Positions 22,244-32,965 of a DNA stretch of 64,000 nucleotides are shown piece after piece. Made by a program: the position numbers and the translations under genes. The stretch comes from Pyropia yezoensis (taxonomy: Eukaryota > Rhodophyta > Bangiophyceae > Bangiales > Bangiaceae). The stretch spans positions 1,982,882 through 2,046,881 of the forward strand of contig CM020618.1 in assembly GCA_009829735.1 (NCBI GenBank), read 5' to 3'. The notes under the pieces are model-generated. The model saw only the letters and a list, made by a program, of their open reading frames with translations. It was not told where the DNA came from and did not search any database. Within the stretch, counting starts at the first letter, position 1; each line of letters begins with the position of its first letter.

Positions 22244-24652
22244 CGCGTCGGCCGTTGGGTGCGTCGCGGGAAGCGTACCCTCCCGCGCCGCGCCCCCGCC
22301 GACGCGATGCGGCGTCGTCGCGCCGTCACTGACGGCAGCAAGCACTGGGTGTCGATGCCACAGCCGTTGTTGCTGCCCGCCACGTCGTCCACCACCCCCT
22401 CACGACCGTAATGACACGGGTCCACAACTACCACCTCCCCCCGGCTGCTGCTGCACCCACCCACCCCCTTCGCCGTGCGCAACCTCCCCGGACGGTGTGC
22501 ACACAAAGACCACCACCGCCAGCCGGCTGCCGCCGCGTCGGCGCGTCGCCGCCACACGCGTTCGCCTCGCGACCAAAGGGCAGCGCACCGAACAAGCAAA
22601 AAACACACCAATGGGGCCTACACCCACGGGTGGCGTCAGGGCGGCAGCAGAGACACGCCCCAGGTGCGTGTAGCGGGAGCCACCAATGCAGCGACGGGGG
22701 TCACGGGCGAGCGCGTAGGAAGGCCACACCGATGCAACGCAACACGTGGTGGGGGGGTACGGGGGAGGCGCGTGGGCAGGTAGGGGGGGGGGGGCAGCCG
22801 AGTACCACCAAAGGTATCAAAGCAGCAACAGACGGCCGCAAGGATAGAGTAGAAGCGGGTGGTGGCCGGGGGGCAAGGCGCTCAAAAAAATGCGACAGGC
22901 CACGACAGGCGGTGGGAAGAGCGGCGACGGCGCAAATGGGAGCACACCGTGGCGCCGGCCGCGGCCGCGGCGCTCGGGAAACAGGAACGGTGGCTCAGGG
23001 ACCGGCCACACAAAGTACACTCCCGCCCCCCCCCCCCCTCCTTCTCCTCCCCCTCGCTTTCCCGTCTTGGCCTGCTGCCCTCTCCCCCCCCAACCCCCCC
23101 CCCCCCACCCCCCTTGCCCTCCCCAGCGCGTGGAAAAATAAACAAGCCACGTGCGTCGACCCGTAGAGGGCGCCCCCCCCGCCTGCCGGGGCGTTGCTGT
23201 ACACGGGGGGGGGGGGGGGGGGGAGAGGGGTCGGAGCGGCGAGGTCAAGGTGGGCGTGGGAGGGGGAAGGGGGAGACGCGCCACCGGCCGGTGGGGCGGC
23301 AAAAAAATTGCGCACGCGCGCAAGCCACGGCCGGGAGAGACAATGAATGAGCAAGCCAGAGGGCGGGTGGCCGGGGGGTGGGTGGGGAGGGGAGGCGCGT
23401 GGGGAGGGGGGGGGGACGCGAAAGCGAGCCTCACCGAGCTTCGGTGGCGACGGCAGCGGCAAGTGGGGGGGGGAGAAGCGGGTCGAGCCCAGCGGGGATG
23501 AGCCCAGACAGGGTGGCCGGGAGAGAGAGGCCCAGCCACCCAGCGCTCGAGTCGCGCTGCCCGGCAAGGAGAGTGGGCGGGGGGGGGGGGGCGGAAGGGA
23601 AGGGAGGAGGGGGGGGCGGGTTGGGGCGGGTAAAAGGCAGGCCAACCCGGCCCGGCCGCTGCAAAGGGGGTGGGCGGGGGGGGGGGGCGGCGGCGGCGCG
23701 GCGGCGGGCGGCAACGACGGCGGCGGCGGCGCGCACGCTGCGCCCCCGCGCCGCCGGCCGGGCCGTGCGGCGCGCGCGGGGACCCAGCCGCCGAGCTCGA
23801 CCGTTGCGGCGGCGCAGGCGGCTGTCTCGCTGTGCCGCCGCTGGGTGGCCCGCCGCGGGGGCATGCGCCTCGCGCGGTTTGTGGGAGGGGGGGGGGGGGG
23901 GGGGGGGGGGTTGGTTGGGGGGGGGGGGGGGCGTGTGGGGGGGCCCCCCTTGTGGGTCGGGGAGGGGGCCCAGGGGACAGTGGGGGGGGGGGGGGGGGGT
24001 GGGCTAACGACACAGATGTGCCGGGGCGCGGGACCGGCGTGCCGGTCGCGGGAAGGTCGCTTTTAATTTAAAACCTCCCGCGGCGGTCCGCGGTGTTGCG
24101 GTGAGGGACTTGTAAATCTGGCTGTCTACCGAAGATCAATGGAATTGAACTGGTGGACGAAGGGCATTGTCCTCTGTGGCGGTCGACCTGTCTGGCCGTC
24201 ACCACCGCGCACACGAAAAGCACTTGCAGGAGGCGGCCATCGGAGCGGCCGTGGGGCGCGCCCGCCTCAGGATCCGACCAGCGGCAGGGCGGGATCGCTC
24301 GCTGTCCACCGCAGGTGGATGGTAAATAGGTATAGGTAGGCGCGGAAAGCGGCTCGGCGCCCACTTTGTCCGCGTCTGTAGGCGGCCGAAGTGCTGCTAC
24401 CCGGCCAGACGGGCCGTGGCCCCCTCCTCCCTCCTGTTTGCGCTTTTCTCCGCTTGGCAACCCGCTCCGCCGCCACCCCGCCCGCACCGGGCGTCGCCGC
24501 CGCAGCCGCCGACGGCCGTGCCCGCCGCCCTCCTGGGCGAGCCCCTCTTGTCTCGTCCCCGCTTCTTCTCTGGCCGCTGGTGCCCGCCTGGCCGGCCGCG
24601 CTCCCCACTCGCCGGACGCATCCCCCGCAAGTCTGCTTGTCTTGACAGCAGC
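22244..24652. other. Poly-G/poly-C intergenic region between divergent genes
   Basis: About 2.4 kb between the divergent phosphatase and pantothenate kinase genes. From about 22770 to 24000 the plus strand carries many G-runs, including about 24 G at 23887-23910 and about 15 G at 23917-23931, plus C-runs near 23030 and 23095. Open frames here are composition artefacts. Their Pro/Gly-rich translations match no domain. It may act as promoter or quadruplex-forming DNA, which is inference. Confidence 0.5.
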
Positions 24653-27045
24653 ATGCCGCCACCCGCCCCCCCCGCCGCCACCTCACTGCCGCCGCATGGC
24701 AGCAGTGGCGGCGGCGGCGGCGTCAGCGGCGGCGGCGGCGGCAACCGTGGCAGCGGCGGCGGCGGTGGAGACCCCCGCCCCCCCCCTGCCAGACGGCGGC
24801 GGCGTCGATTGACGTCTCCCCCTCCCTCCCCCCGGCTGGCGTGTGGCCCGCCCGCATCTGAGGCGCGCAACCTCACCGCCGTGGACCGGGGGTCGGCACT
24901 CGCGCTGCTGCGGAGGGTCAACCTGCTGCGTGAGAGTAACGCGCTGGCCCTTGACATTGGGGGTACGCTCGCCAAGCTCATGTACCTCCAACCCGACCGT
25001 GTGCGCCGGCGGGGACACCGGCGGCGGGGGGGGGGGGCGGGGTGCCCGGCCGAGGTGGGGGTGGGGATGGGGGTGACGGTGGCGGCGATGGTGGCAGTGG
25101 CGGCGGGGGCGGTGGCGGTAGCGGCGGCGGTGGTGGTGGCGGTGGTAGTGGCGGTGGTGGCGGTGGTAGTGGCGGTGGTGGCGGTGGCGACGGTAGGGAT
25201 GCGGAAGCTCCCACAGACGCGGACGGTGACGCAGAAGACGACGGCAGCTGGCGCCCCCCCCCCCCTCTCCTGATTGACGAACTGCTGACGCCCGGCGGCC
25301 GCCGCGCGGCGTCGCGCCTGTCGGTGCACGTGCCCGAGCTGCGGGGCACCCTGCACTTTTTCACCTTTCAAACCGCCGCGATTGAGGAGTGTGTGCGCTT
25401 CTTGGGCGCCCACTGGGGGCGCGCCCACTCGCCGGGGGGGGGGAGGCCAGACGAGCGGGCGGGTGGAGGGGGGGGGGTTCTGCCGAGGACTCGACCGGGG
25501 AAGGGAGGGGAGGGGGGCAGCGCGGCCGCCCGCGGCGGCAGCGGTGGTGGAGGCGGTGACGGCGGCAGCGGCGGCGGCCGCGGTGGTGCTGGTGCTGGTG
25601 CTGGTGCTGGTTGTGCTGCTGCTTCTGCTGTTGGTGACAGCGGCAATTACCACACGGATGACGGCGCCGCCGCCAATGACGATGGGGGCAGCAGCGGCAG
25701 CGACGGCTCAGCGGTGCGGCTCATCCGCGCAACCGGTGGGGGCGCGTACAAGTATGCAGACCTGTTTGAGACGGTGGTAGGTGTGCAGCTGGTGCGCCTG
25801 GACGAGATGGCATGCACCGTTGCGGGTCTTAACCTGATGCTTACCCGCTTTGAGGCGGAGGTGTACGAGTTCCACTCGGTCGACGCCGAGCGGCCGCCCT
25901 CCCCTACACCGTCCCCGGTTCGAGGTGCCAGTGGAGGAAGCCCAGCGGTAAGCAATGGGGTGCGCGTCGGTGGCGACGGGCGCGACTATGGCAGCACGGG
26001 CTCCACTGGCCACGCGGGTAGGGACAGCCCCAGCTGTGGCGGCGCCCGCAACGGACCGTCGGCAGGTGGGTCGGGCTCTCGCCCCCCGGCCCCCCCTGGG
26101 GGCGCCGCTGAGCCGCCCCCACCGCGCCGCGTTTTTGTGCCTGCCACCGCGGATCCCTTCCCGTATCTGCTCGTGAACATTGGGTCGGGGGTGTCGATCG
26201 TGCACGTGACGGGCCACGGCCAGTTCACGCGTGTGTCCGGCTCATCGCTCGGCGGGGGCACCTTTTGGGGGCTCAGCCGCCTGCTCACTAACTGCAAGAC
26301 CTTTGACGAGGTGATTGAGCTGACCAAGGCGGGCGACAACGCGGCGGTGGACATGCTGGTTGGGGACATTTACGGCGCCGAGGGGTATGGCGCCCTGGGG
26401 CTGTCCCCGGATGTCATTGCCGCATCGTTTGGCAAGGTCACCATGCGGCGAGACGAGGATGGACGCGGGGGCGGCGGCCACCGAGGCGTGTACGCGGCGG
26501 CGCTCGACCTGTATCGCGCCGTTGCGCGGGCGGTCATTGGCACCCTCTACCTCTGGGCTGGTGTCCTTGCCGCCCTGCCTGGCGTCGGCCGCGCCGCGCG
26601 CGCGGCGGGCCTGGACGCCCTCCTCGCTGCCGAGCCGCTGGCCAACACCCGCCTCGCGCGCCATTTCCACGCTCCCGACGTGGCGCTGTCGCTGTTGCGG
26701 ATGGTGTCGTACAATATAGGGCAGGTGGCGGTGCTCAACGCACGGCTGCTGGGCCTCCACCACGTCTACTTTGGTGGCAACTTTGTGCGCGACGTGCCCT
26801 ACACGATGCACGCCATCTCGTATGCCGTGGGCTTTTGGTCTGACGGGGACACGGTGGCCCGGTTCTTAAAGCACGATGGCTTTTTGGGGGCGGTCGGGGC
26901 GTTTTTGAATGCCGACTCGACGCCGCCGCCGGGGGGGGCGGGCGCGGGAGGGGGGGGGGCGGGCGGGTGGGGAGGGGACGGGGTGGGGGGGGGGCAGCCC
27001 CCCCCGCCCGACGCCGCTGTGGGTATGCCGCCACTGGGGGTGTGA
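24653..27045 (+). CDS. Pantothenate kinase, eukaryotic type II
   Basis: First enzyme of coenzyme A synthesis: it phosphorylates pantothenate with ATP. I took the ATG at 24653 as start; the upstream frame has only GTG. The glycine-loop strand ALDIGGTLAKLMY lies in the first frame. After a G-run at about 25026-25040 the rest continues in the next frame: GTLHFFTFQTAAIEECVRF, ATGGGAYKYADLFE, GLNLMLTRFEAEVYEF, FPYLLVNIGSGVSIVHV, SGSSLGGGTFWGLSRLL, DIYGAEGYGALGL, VSYNIGQVAVLNA and HVYFGGNFVRD. These follow the family order. Long Gly/Asp-rich inserts lie at three points between strands, at about 25040-25210, 25435-25700 and 25890-26110. The frame change is probably an indel in the G-run. The family call is firm. 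Confidence 0.85.
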
Positions 27046-29896
27046 GGCCCCTGTTCACGTCGACGGCTAGCTATTTGGAGCGGGCGGGGGGGGAGGGGGG
27101 GGGGGGGTCCTCTGCGAATGCCCCACTATTGCCATGGCCTTCGGAGGTGCCCCACTATTGCAATGGCTCATCGCGGCCGCCGCTGCACAACGCTCAGACG
27201 GCGTTCTAGCCGTGCGCGCACGCGGTTGGGGGCGGGCCGCGGACGTGTGCGCGGGAGCCTTCTCCCCTGAACCCCATTGCCGCGACCGCGGCCGTCGTCA
27301 CCACTGCCGCCACCGCGGCCCGTCGTCACTACTGCCGCCGCCGCTGCCGCCGCTGCTGCCGCCGCGGCTGCCACCGCCACCTCCGCCACGCACCCCGCGA
27401 ATGGCGCATTGCCAGCGGGCGCCTGGGGGAGTAGGGCGCGACGCGCCGCGGTGGATGACCACTACCGCTGTGTTGCCGCCAAGAGGCGGACCGTTTTGGA
27501 ACTCAAAGAGCGGGTGCCGGAGCTGCTGGGGGCGTCCCGCTCCACGTCGTCTCTAGTGGAGGTGGATACAACTGGCGGCGGGGCCTCGCCGTCGGCACGC
27601 TCTTTCTACTAGAGGTTGGGGGGGGGGGTCGGCTTCGGTGGGTGGGGTGCCCTGTGGCCATTGTGTGCCTGGATGTATGGGCGTGGTCATGGTTCCTATC
27701 TCCTGGTAGAGGGGTCCCCGAGAAAGGTCGCTGGAGCGGCGTTGTGAATGCTGGCGGATACGTCCCATTCTGGCGGCCGACAGGCAGGTAATCTGTGAGG
27801 GGGGAGGGGCCACAGGGAAGACTGGCGACGCCGCCTACATACGAGGGCGAACCCGCCGCTAAAAAGGAGGTACGATAGCGGGGTCTGGGCCGGGGGGGGC
27901 ATGAAGAAGCGGCTAAGACGCGAGAAGACCGTTTGGTCGGGAGGGGGTGGGAGGGGGGGGGGGGGGGGGGCATAGCAGGAAACGGAAGGGGTGAGGGAGG
28001 GGCGCACATGCGGCGCAGTTTGCAGACGGCCAACTGAGCGTGTGCGTGGCCATAACAAGCAACCTCTCCTCCCCCCCCCCCCTCTCGCGCTCCCCCGCGT
28101 CGGCCACCCGCCGCGGCACTGCCGCCACTGCAGCCACGACCTGCCCGCGCTACTCACACGGGTCCGCCCGCGTGGCTCGGAAGCACCGGCCGTGGCAGAA
28201 ACAGCACTTTCCCCCTGCCCCCCCTCCCTCCCACGCGTGGGCCCCGCCGACTGCGGCGCTGCCACCGTCCACGCGTCGTCGCAACCGCCGCCGCCGCCGC
28301 CGCCGCCGCCGCCCCCCGTGCATCTGCGCCACGGTGGCAATCTCCGCTACAGCCCACAGGACCCGACCGCGGCGGTTAGACCGTCGACGACCAGCAGCGC
28401 CGCCGCGCGGTTGATCCCATGGAATGCCCACCAAATGGAAGAGCTACTGCCGACCGCGCAAAAGGCGGGTACCCCCCCCGTCGGCCCCCGTCGGCGCCCG
28501 CGGCACGGGCGACCGCTAAGGGTCACGGGCGCTCACATCGGCGGTGACGTGGCGCGCGACGGCCACGACGGCCGCGGTCCGCAGCGGCGGCGTGGCCAGC
28601 TCCGACCACCCACAGCTGTCTCCCACGGCGAGGATGCCTGCCGCCGCGATGCGTCCGGTCATCAACGGGATACGCGGGGGCCAGCAACGGCACCCGCGGG
28701 CCATCGGTCACAAGGGTGGTGGCGGCCGCCGCCCACACGAGTTGAGGAGGCTACCACCTCCCACAGAGCAGCCATTTGCTCGACAACAGATGGGGCGAAG
28801 GCCGCGGCGGCCTCCACCGGGGCCAAGCCCGAGGCGCGCCCACGACAAGCACCCCACGTGCGATAGGCCGTCATTCCGCAGCAGCCTTGGTGAGGAAACC
28901 GCCACGAGCAGAGGGCGAGTGCAGACGCGGCCGCGCCAGCGGCAGACGCTGACGCCCTCCCCCAGCCCCCGCGTCGGCCACAGGCCGCGCCATGGTCGCG
29001 ACCGCCATCTTCCCCCGCCCACACCCATGCGCGCCGGCCCGCAGATGCCGGTCCCGTGCGGAATAGGGCAGCCTCCCCCACTGTCACAATGCGCGTGCCG
29101 CCACCGCCGCCGCCGCCGCCCCCCGTGCATCTCCACGATATGCAGCCGATGTTACGTCGGCGTCCGCCGCCATAGCACCGCGGACGGCGGTGTCCAATCT
29201 GACAGCGAGGGCCGCCGCAGCCGCGCCACACGGTACTACCGGCAGCGACAGTCATTCCGTTGCTGCGGCAAGCCCCCCCCCGCCGACACGGCCCTCCCTT
29301 CCACCCTACCTATCTCGGGTGGGGCGGTCAATGGGGCCGCCGCAGTCGTTGCTGTTGCCACCGCCGTCGGTGCTATTGCATGCCATCCCCCCAACCGCCA
29401 GCAACCATGCAACGCACCAGCCGACCGCCCACGCGAACGCGAGCCCCACGAACTGGGCCAGTTACGGCTGTGGCTGCCGCTGCTGCTGCAACAGCAGCTG
29501 GTACTACGGCTCACTCGGCTGCCTCTGTAGTGAGTCAGGGGCCAGGGTGACCGCAAAAGCGAAGGCTTCAGCGGCTGCTGGGATTGCCTAATGACCGGCC
29601 GCCGCCACAGCCACAGCGCCATCATGACGCCGGCCACCGACGGCGTCGCCAGCGCCCCGTAGCCACTAACACTACTACAGTCGCGGCTGACCGAAGGTAG
29701 AGGCTAGGAGAAGAGCAGCAAGCTGCCGACGCGGCCCCCCTCCAACTTTTGGCCAGTGGGGCGACCTTCCACACGTCGCGGGCGCCCGACTTCACGGCCC
29801 ATATACCATGCACGACCAACGATGCCGGATAATTCTAGTAACCCAAGTATCTCATTGGGTATCCTCGTCGGGCCTCGCCCACCACGGGCGGCTGCT
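27046..29896. other. Gene-poor stretch with possible decayed membrane-protein gene
   Basis: A 2.85-kb stretch with G-runs at 27086-27110 and 27945-27970. Nothing is firmly supported. On the minus strand between about 29640 and 28510, pieces in different frames look protein-like and partly hydrophobic: LAQFVGLAFAWAVGWCVAWL near 29430, VVEQMAALWEVVASSTRVGG near 28770, and MTGRIAAAGILAVGD near 28650. They may be remnants of one membrane-protein gene. Gly/Pro-coding CCG runs occur at 28285-28315 and 29100-29125. Confidence 0.25.
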
Positions 29897-29931
29897 GGCC
29901 TGTCGTTAGTGACCGCCTCTAACGACAGGCC
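29897..29931. repeat. Perfect 13-nt hairpin at the retrotransposon insertion site
   Basis: Arms GGCCTGTCGTTAG (29897-29909) and CTAACGACAGGCC (29919-29931) enclose a 9-nt loop. The right arm ends inside the left target-site duplication of the Copia element. Confidence 0.7.
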
Positions 29932-29934
29932 AGG
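29930..29934. repeat. Left target-site duplication (CCAGG)
   Basis: CCAGG directly before the 5' LTR is repeated exactly at 37618-37622 after the 3' LTR. Five bases is the usual Ty1/Copia duplication length. Confidence 0.9.
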
Positions 29935-30537
29935 TGTGAATATTCTGCTGGCGGGGGGGGGCGTGCGCTGCCCCGCACCCTCGTGCCACGCGACGGGGCG
30001 AGACGGGGAACCCAACAAGCGATCGGGGATTGGACGTTGGACCTGACCCTAAAAAGATTGTGGAGGTTACGACGTTTGGGATTGGTTAGCCTTCGACGGG
30101 GTGGGGCCAAACATCGACAATGTTTGGTCAAACCTCGGCGGTGGTCGACTTGTTTCATTGACTGTGTCGGACCAGATTGGTTCGATTGTGTGTTTCACTA
30201 GACCGTGATTGGTCGGGTTTATGCATTGTTGTTGCTTGTGTGGAAGGGGGCGATTGGCGGGTTATCTTCCACATCCGTGGGCCTGCGGTAGTGTGGGGGA
30301 GGGGGGCTTGATTTTGCGTCTGTGGGCGTGCCGAGTGCGCCCGCCGCAGCGTGCTGCGTACACGAATGCGGCGGGGGGGGGGTATAAGAGCACCCGGCCG
30401 TGCACCTGAGTGCCGGGCGCCCTTGGTCCGGTAGACTTGACATTGGAACTCGCCATCCCACGTCGGGGTGTCGGGTCGCCCGTGTCTGTCTCGTGGGGTA
30501 TACTGCGTTTTTCTCCACATCCTCGCTGATACTCACA
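29935..30537 (+). repeat. 5' LTR
   Basis: Begins TGTGAATATTCTGC and ends ATACTCACA. It matches 37014-37617 with about a dozen differences, mostly transitions, and one difference in a G-run length. Confidence 0.92.
30383..30387 (+). promoter_or_regulatory. TATA box in the LTR
   Basis: TATAAGAG follows a G-run in the LTR and recurs at 37463 in the 3' copy. It probably sets the U3/R border of the retrotransposon transcript, which is inferred from position. Confidence 0.55.
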
Positions 30538-31230
30538 ATCGCGATTTCCGTGCCGGCGAGCAGGACGCACGTGCACCGCCGGACGCGCCGCGTGTGCCGG
30601 GGTTGCCCGTGCGTTTGCGCATTGCGAGCCACCGCGTTGCCCCTGTGTGGACGCTTTCCGATTACCCTGCTCCTCCCCCGTAACGGGTCTTGACTCCCCC
30701 ACGACGTGGGGGTTCCTTTCCTTGGTGGAGGCTAGGTTACGTTGACCTGTCGCGCGATTCGTCCTCGTTTGTGGAAGGCATTGCCGCTGAAACCTGGAGT
30801 CGGGTCGCCCGTGTCAATGCCAGTGACGGAGGTGTGCGTGTGGCGACCCGGGAAGAGCGACGAGGAAGATTTCCCTTGCGCAAGCGGGCGGGCGCTCTGG
30901 TACCACGCGTGCGTGTCTCGGTGTGTGACTCTCTGCGGGCCAGCGCGTGCGCCCCGGCGTGCGCGTACGTGCTCGAGCGCTTGCGGAGCTGGGCCTTAGT
31001 GTGCGGGGGGAGCTGGGCGTCGGTGTGCGCGGTGGGGCTGCACACTTGCTTGAGTTTGTTGGGGTGGGTCGGCTCGCTTAGCGCTTGCGCCCGGTTCAAC
31101 GCAAGAAGGCACAAGGTCACGGTCAAGCACAAGATCATGCACGGTATCAAGGTCAAGACCAAGACCAAGGTTGGGGTCGCGCCCAAGTAGAGGATATCTT
31201 CTCGAGGGCGGTACTACAACTCACGCCACC
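30538..31230 (+). other. Retrotransposon 5' leader
   Basis: About 690 nt between the 5' LTR and the gag start. It has several open frames, none resembling a retroviral protein. Near 31110-31185 there is a run of AAGGTCA-like short repeats. Confidence 0.5.
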
Positions 31231-32965
31231 ATGTAGGCGTCGGGCAATCAGCAGGCGACGTTCATGCCCCGTGTGGTCATGGAGCACCTTTCGGACATGC
31301 AGCAGGGGCTGGTCATGGCCATCCGCTCACTCATGGCTGACGCGGCGGAGGACCAGGTATCGGGGGAACTCTTGCGCGCGCAGTTCGCGGACATGTACCC
31401 CCCCATTGTCCTCCTAAGCCCCGACATGATGACGCAGCCTCTCATCCATCAGACGCTGCTTGCCTGGCTGCGCACCCACGACGTTCACCTTGGGGGAACG
31501 GAGGACATGCGCAGCGTGAAGCGATTGGCTGCGACGCTCTACCCGGCTGGTGGAGACAAGTTAGCCGCGCAGCAGATATTGACCAACATTGACCTGCGCA
31601 ACGAGACCCTGTGTCGGTATGAACACACACTGCCTGTGCCCGGCTGGACCTCTGGCCAAGAGGGATTGGTACCCACTCCGCCTTCTGGTGCTCGTTCGGT
31701 GGCTGCGGTGGATGCGTCGGCCACAAACAACGACCGTGATGATCTGCTGTCGCCCAAGCTTGGGAGTCAAGACGTCCGCTCGGGGCTTCCACCGCTGACA
31801 GCTCTTGGTCGCTCAGCCAGTCAGATCGATTCCGGTCGCCGGCAGCAGGTGGACTTCGGGGAATCACGGTCGGGCGTACGAACAAATGCCGCCGATTTGA
31901 CGGACACTACTTGAGCGCACCAGATCTCCCTCCGCTTCAAGAACGACAGCTCTAAATTCTCCGGGGACGCTGACGAGTGCCTCGATGATTTCGTAGCAGA
32001 TTATGAGCTGATCTGCAAAGACTACGGGCTATCAGCCAAGCAGGTGCTCCGCTTCTTCTATAACCTCATCCGCGGAGACGCCAAGCGGTTTTACCTCAAT
32101 GAGCTGGTACACACGGTGGACACCTACGAGCTGATGCTCGCCCGCCTCCGCAACGAGTATCACTCCGATGTCCGCCAGAGCCAGGCCCGCAAAAAAATTG
32201 GTTTCCCTACGAATGAAGGCGTTTGAGGCCAAGGGCATGTCAGTCGAGAAGGCGTTGACGTCCACCTACCAGGAGGTCCTCACTGGCTCCAAGCTGCTCC
32301 CGCCGTCGCACTCTGGCGAAGCCTTCCGGATGGAGTATCTACGTGACGCGGTGGTCGGCTACGAGTGGGCTACCGAACCCCTCAGCCGTGTCTCCACCCA
32401 CAAGCTTGGCTTCCAAAAGCTCTATGGCGAGCTGCAGGCTGCCCTTTTCCAGGACCAAGAGGCTAAGCGGGCTGGTCTGCAAGACGCCGCGTCGGGCATC
32501 GCCACCGAGGCGGACGCTGACGAGGAGGTTGGCACCTACTATCAACGCCAAGGGAGGTACGAGCGCAAGCACGTCGGCGTTGGGACCCGTGCTGCTGGAA
32601 CGACGACCAGGCAATTCAATCCCCTGTCAATCATGGGTTGCTTCAAGTGTGACGACCCCAAGCACGCCATCAACGATTGCCCGCTTCCGCATGACGTCGC
32701 TCGCGCTGCCCTCAAGCGGCTCGAGTACCTTTCCAAGCGCAAGGCCGGTCGTGACGCTGAAGCCCAAGTTCTGTTGGAGCTTTGCACGCAGATGAACGAG
32801 TCGACAGCGATGGGCGCCCAGGAGGCGAACACGGATGCTGACGCCACCCAGCAGCATGATGCGGCCGAGACGGACACGCTCTTTGCCACGCTCGTCAACG
32901 GCTCGACAGCTACTGATGGTGATGAGGATGGTAACGTCGGGCAAGTTTTTGCTGCGAGGGATTGA
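31231..32965 (+). pseudogene. Copia gag, disrupted
   Basis: The best start context is GCCACCATG at 31231, but codon 2 is TAG. The frame then runs from 31264 to a TGA at 31912, continues in the same frame (LRFKNDSSKFSG, VLRFFYNLIRGDAKRFYLNE), and shifts by one base in an A-run near 32191-32197. The shifted part holds a CX2CX4HX4C zinc knuckle (CFKCDDPKHAINDC, 32639-32680) and ends at a TGA at 32963. The capsid-like part, knuckle and acidic tail identify gag. Because pol returns to the first frame, the A-run change and a later change of opposite sign cancel each other. Confidence 0.85.

Noticed and set aside
22817..24066. Long Pro- or Gly-rich open frames on both strands
   Set aside because: They are products of poly-G and poly-C runs and have no domain.
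27118..27612. Small gene after pantothenate kinase (tail reading RRTVLELKERVPELLG)
   Set aside because: The frame from the ATG at 27118 hits a stop at about 27268, the downstream frame has only a TTG start, and no intron or family match supports joining them.
32940..32965. Programmed -1 frameshift between gag and pol
   Set aside because: The run GTTTTTG does not form a canonical slippery heptamer in the gag frame, and the shift is explained by an earlier indel in an A-run that cancels it.
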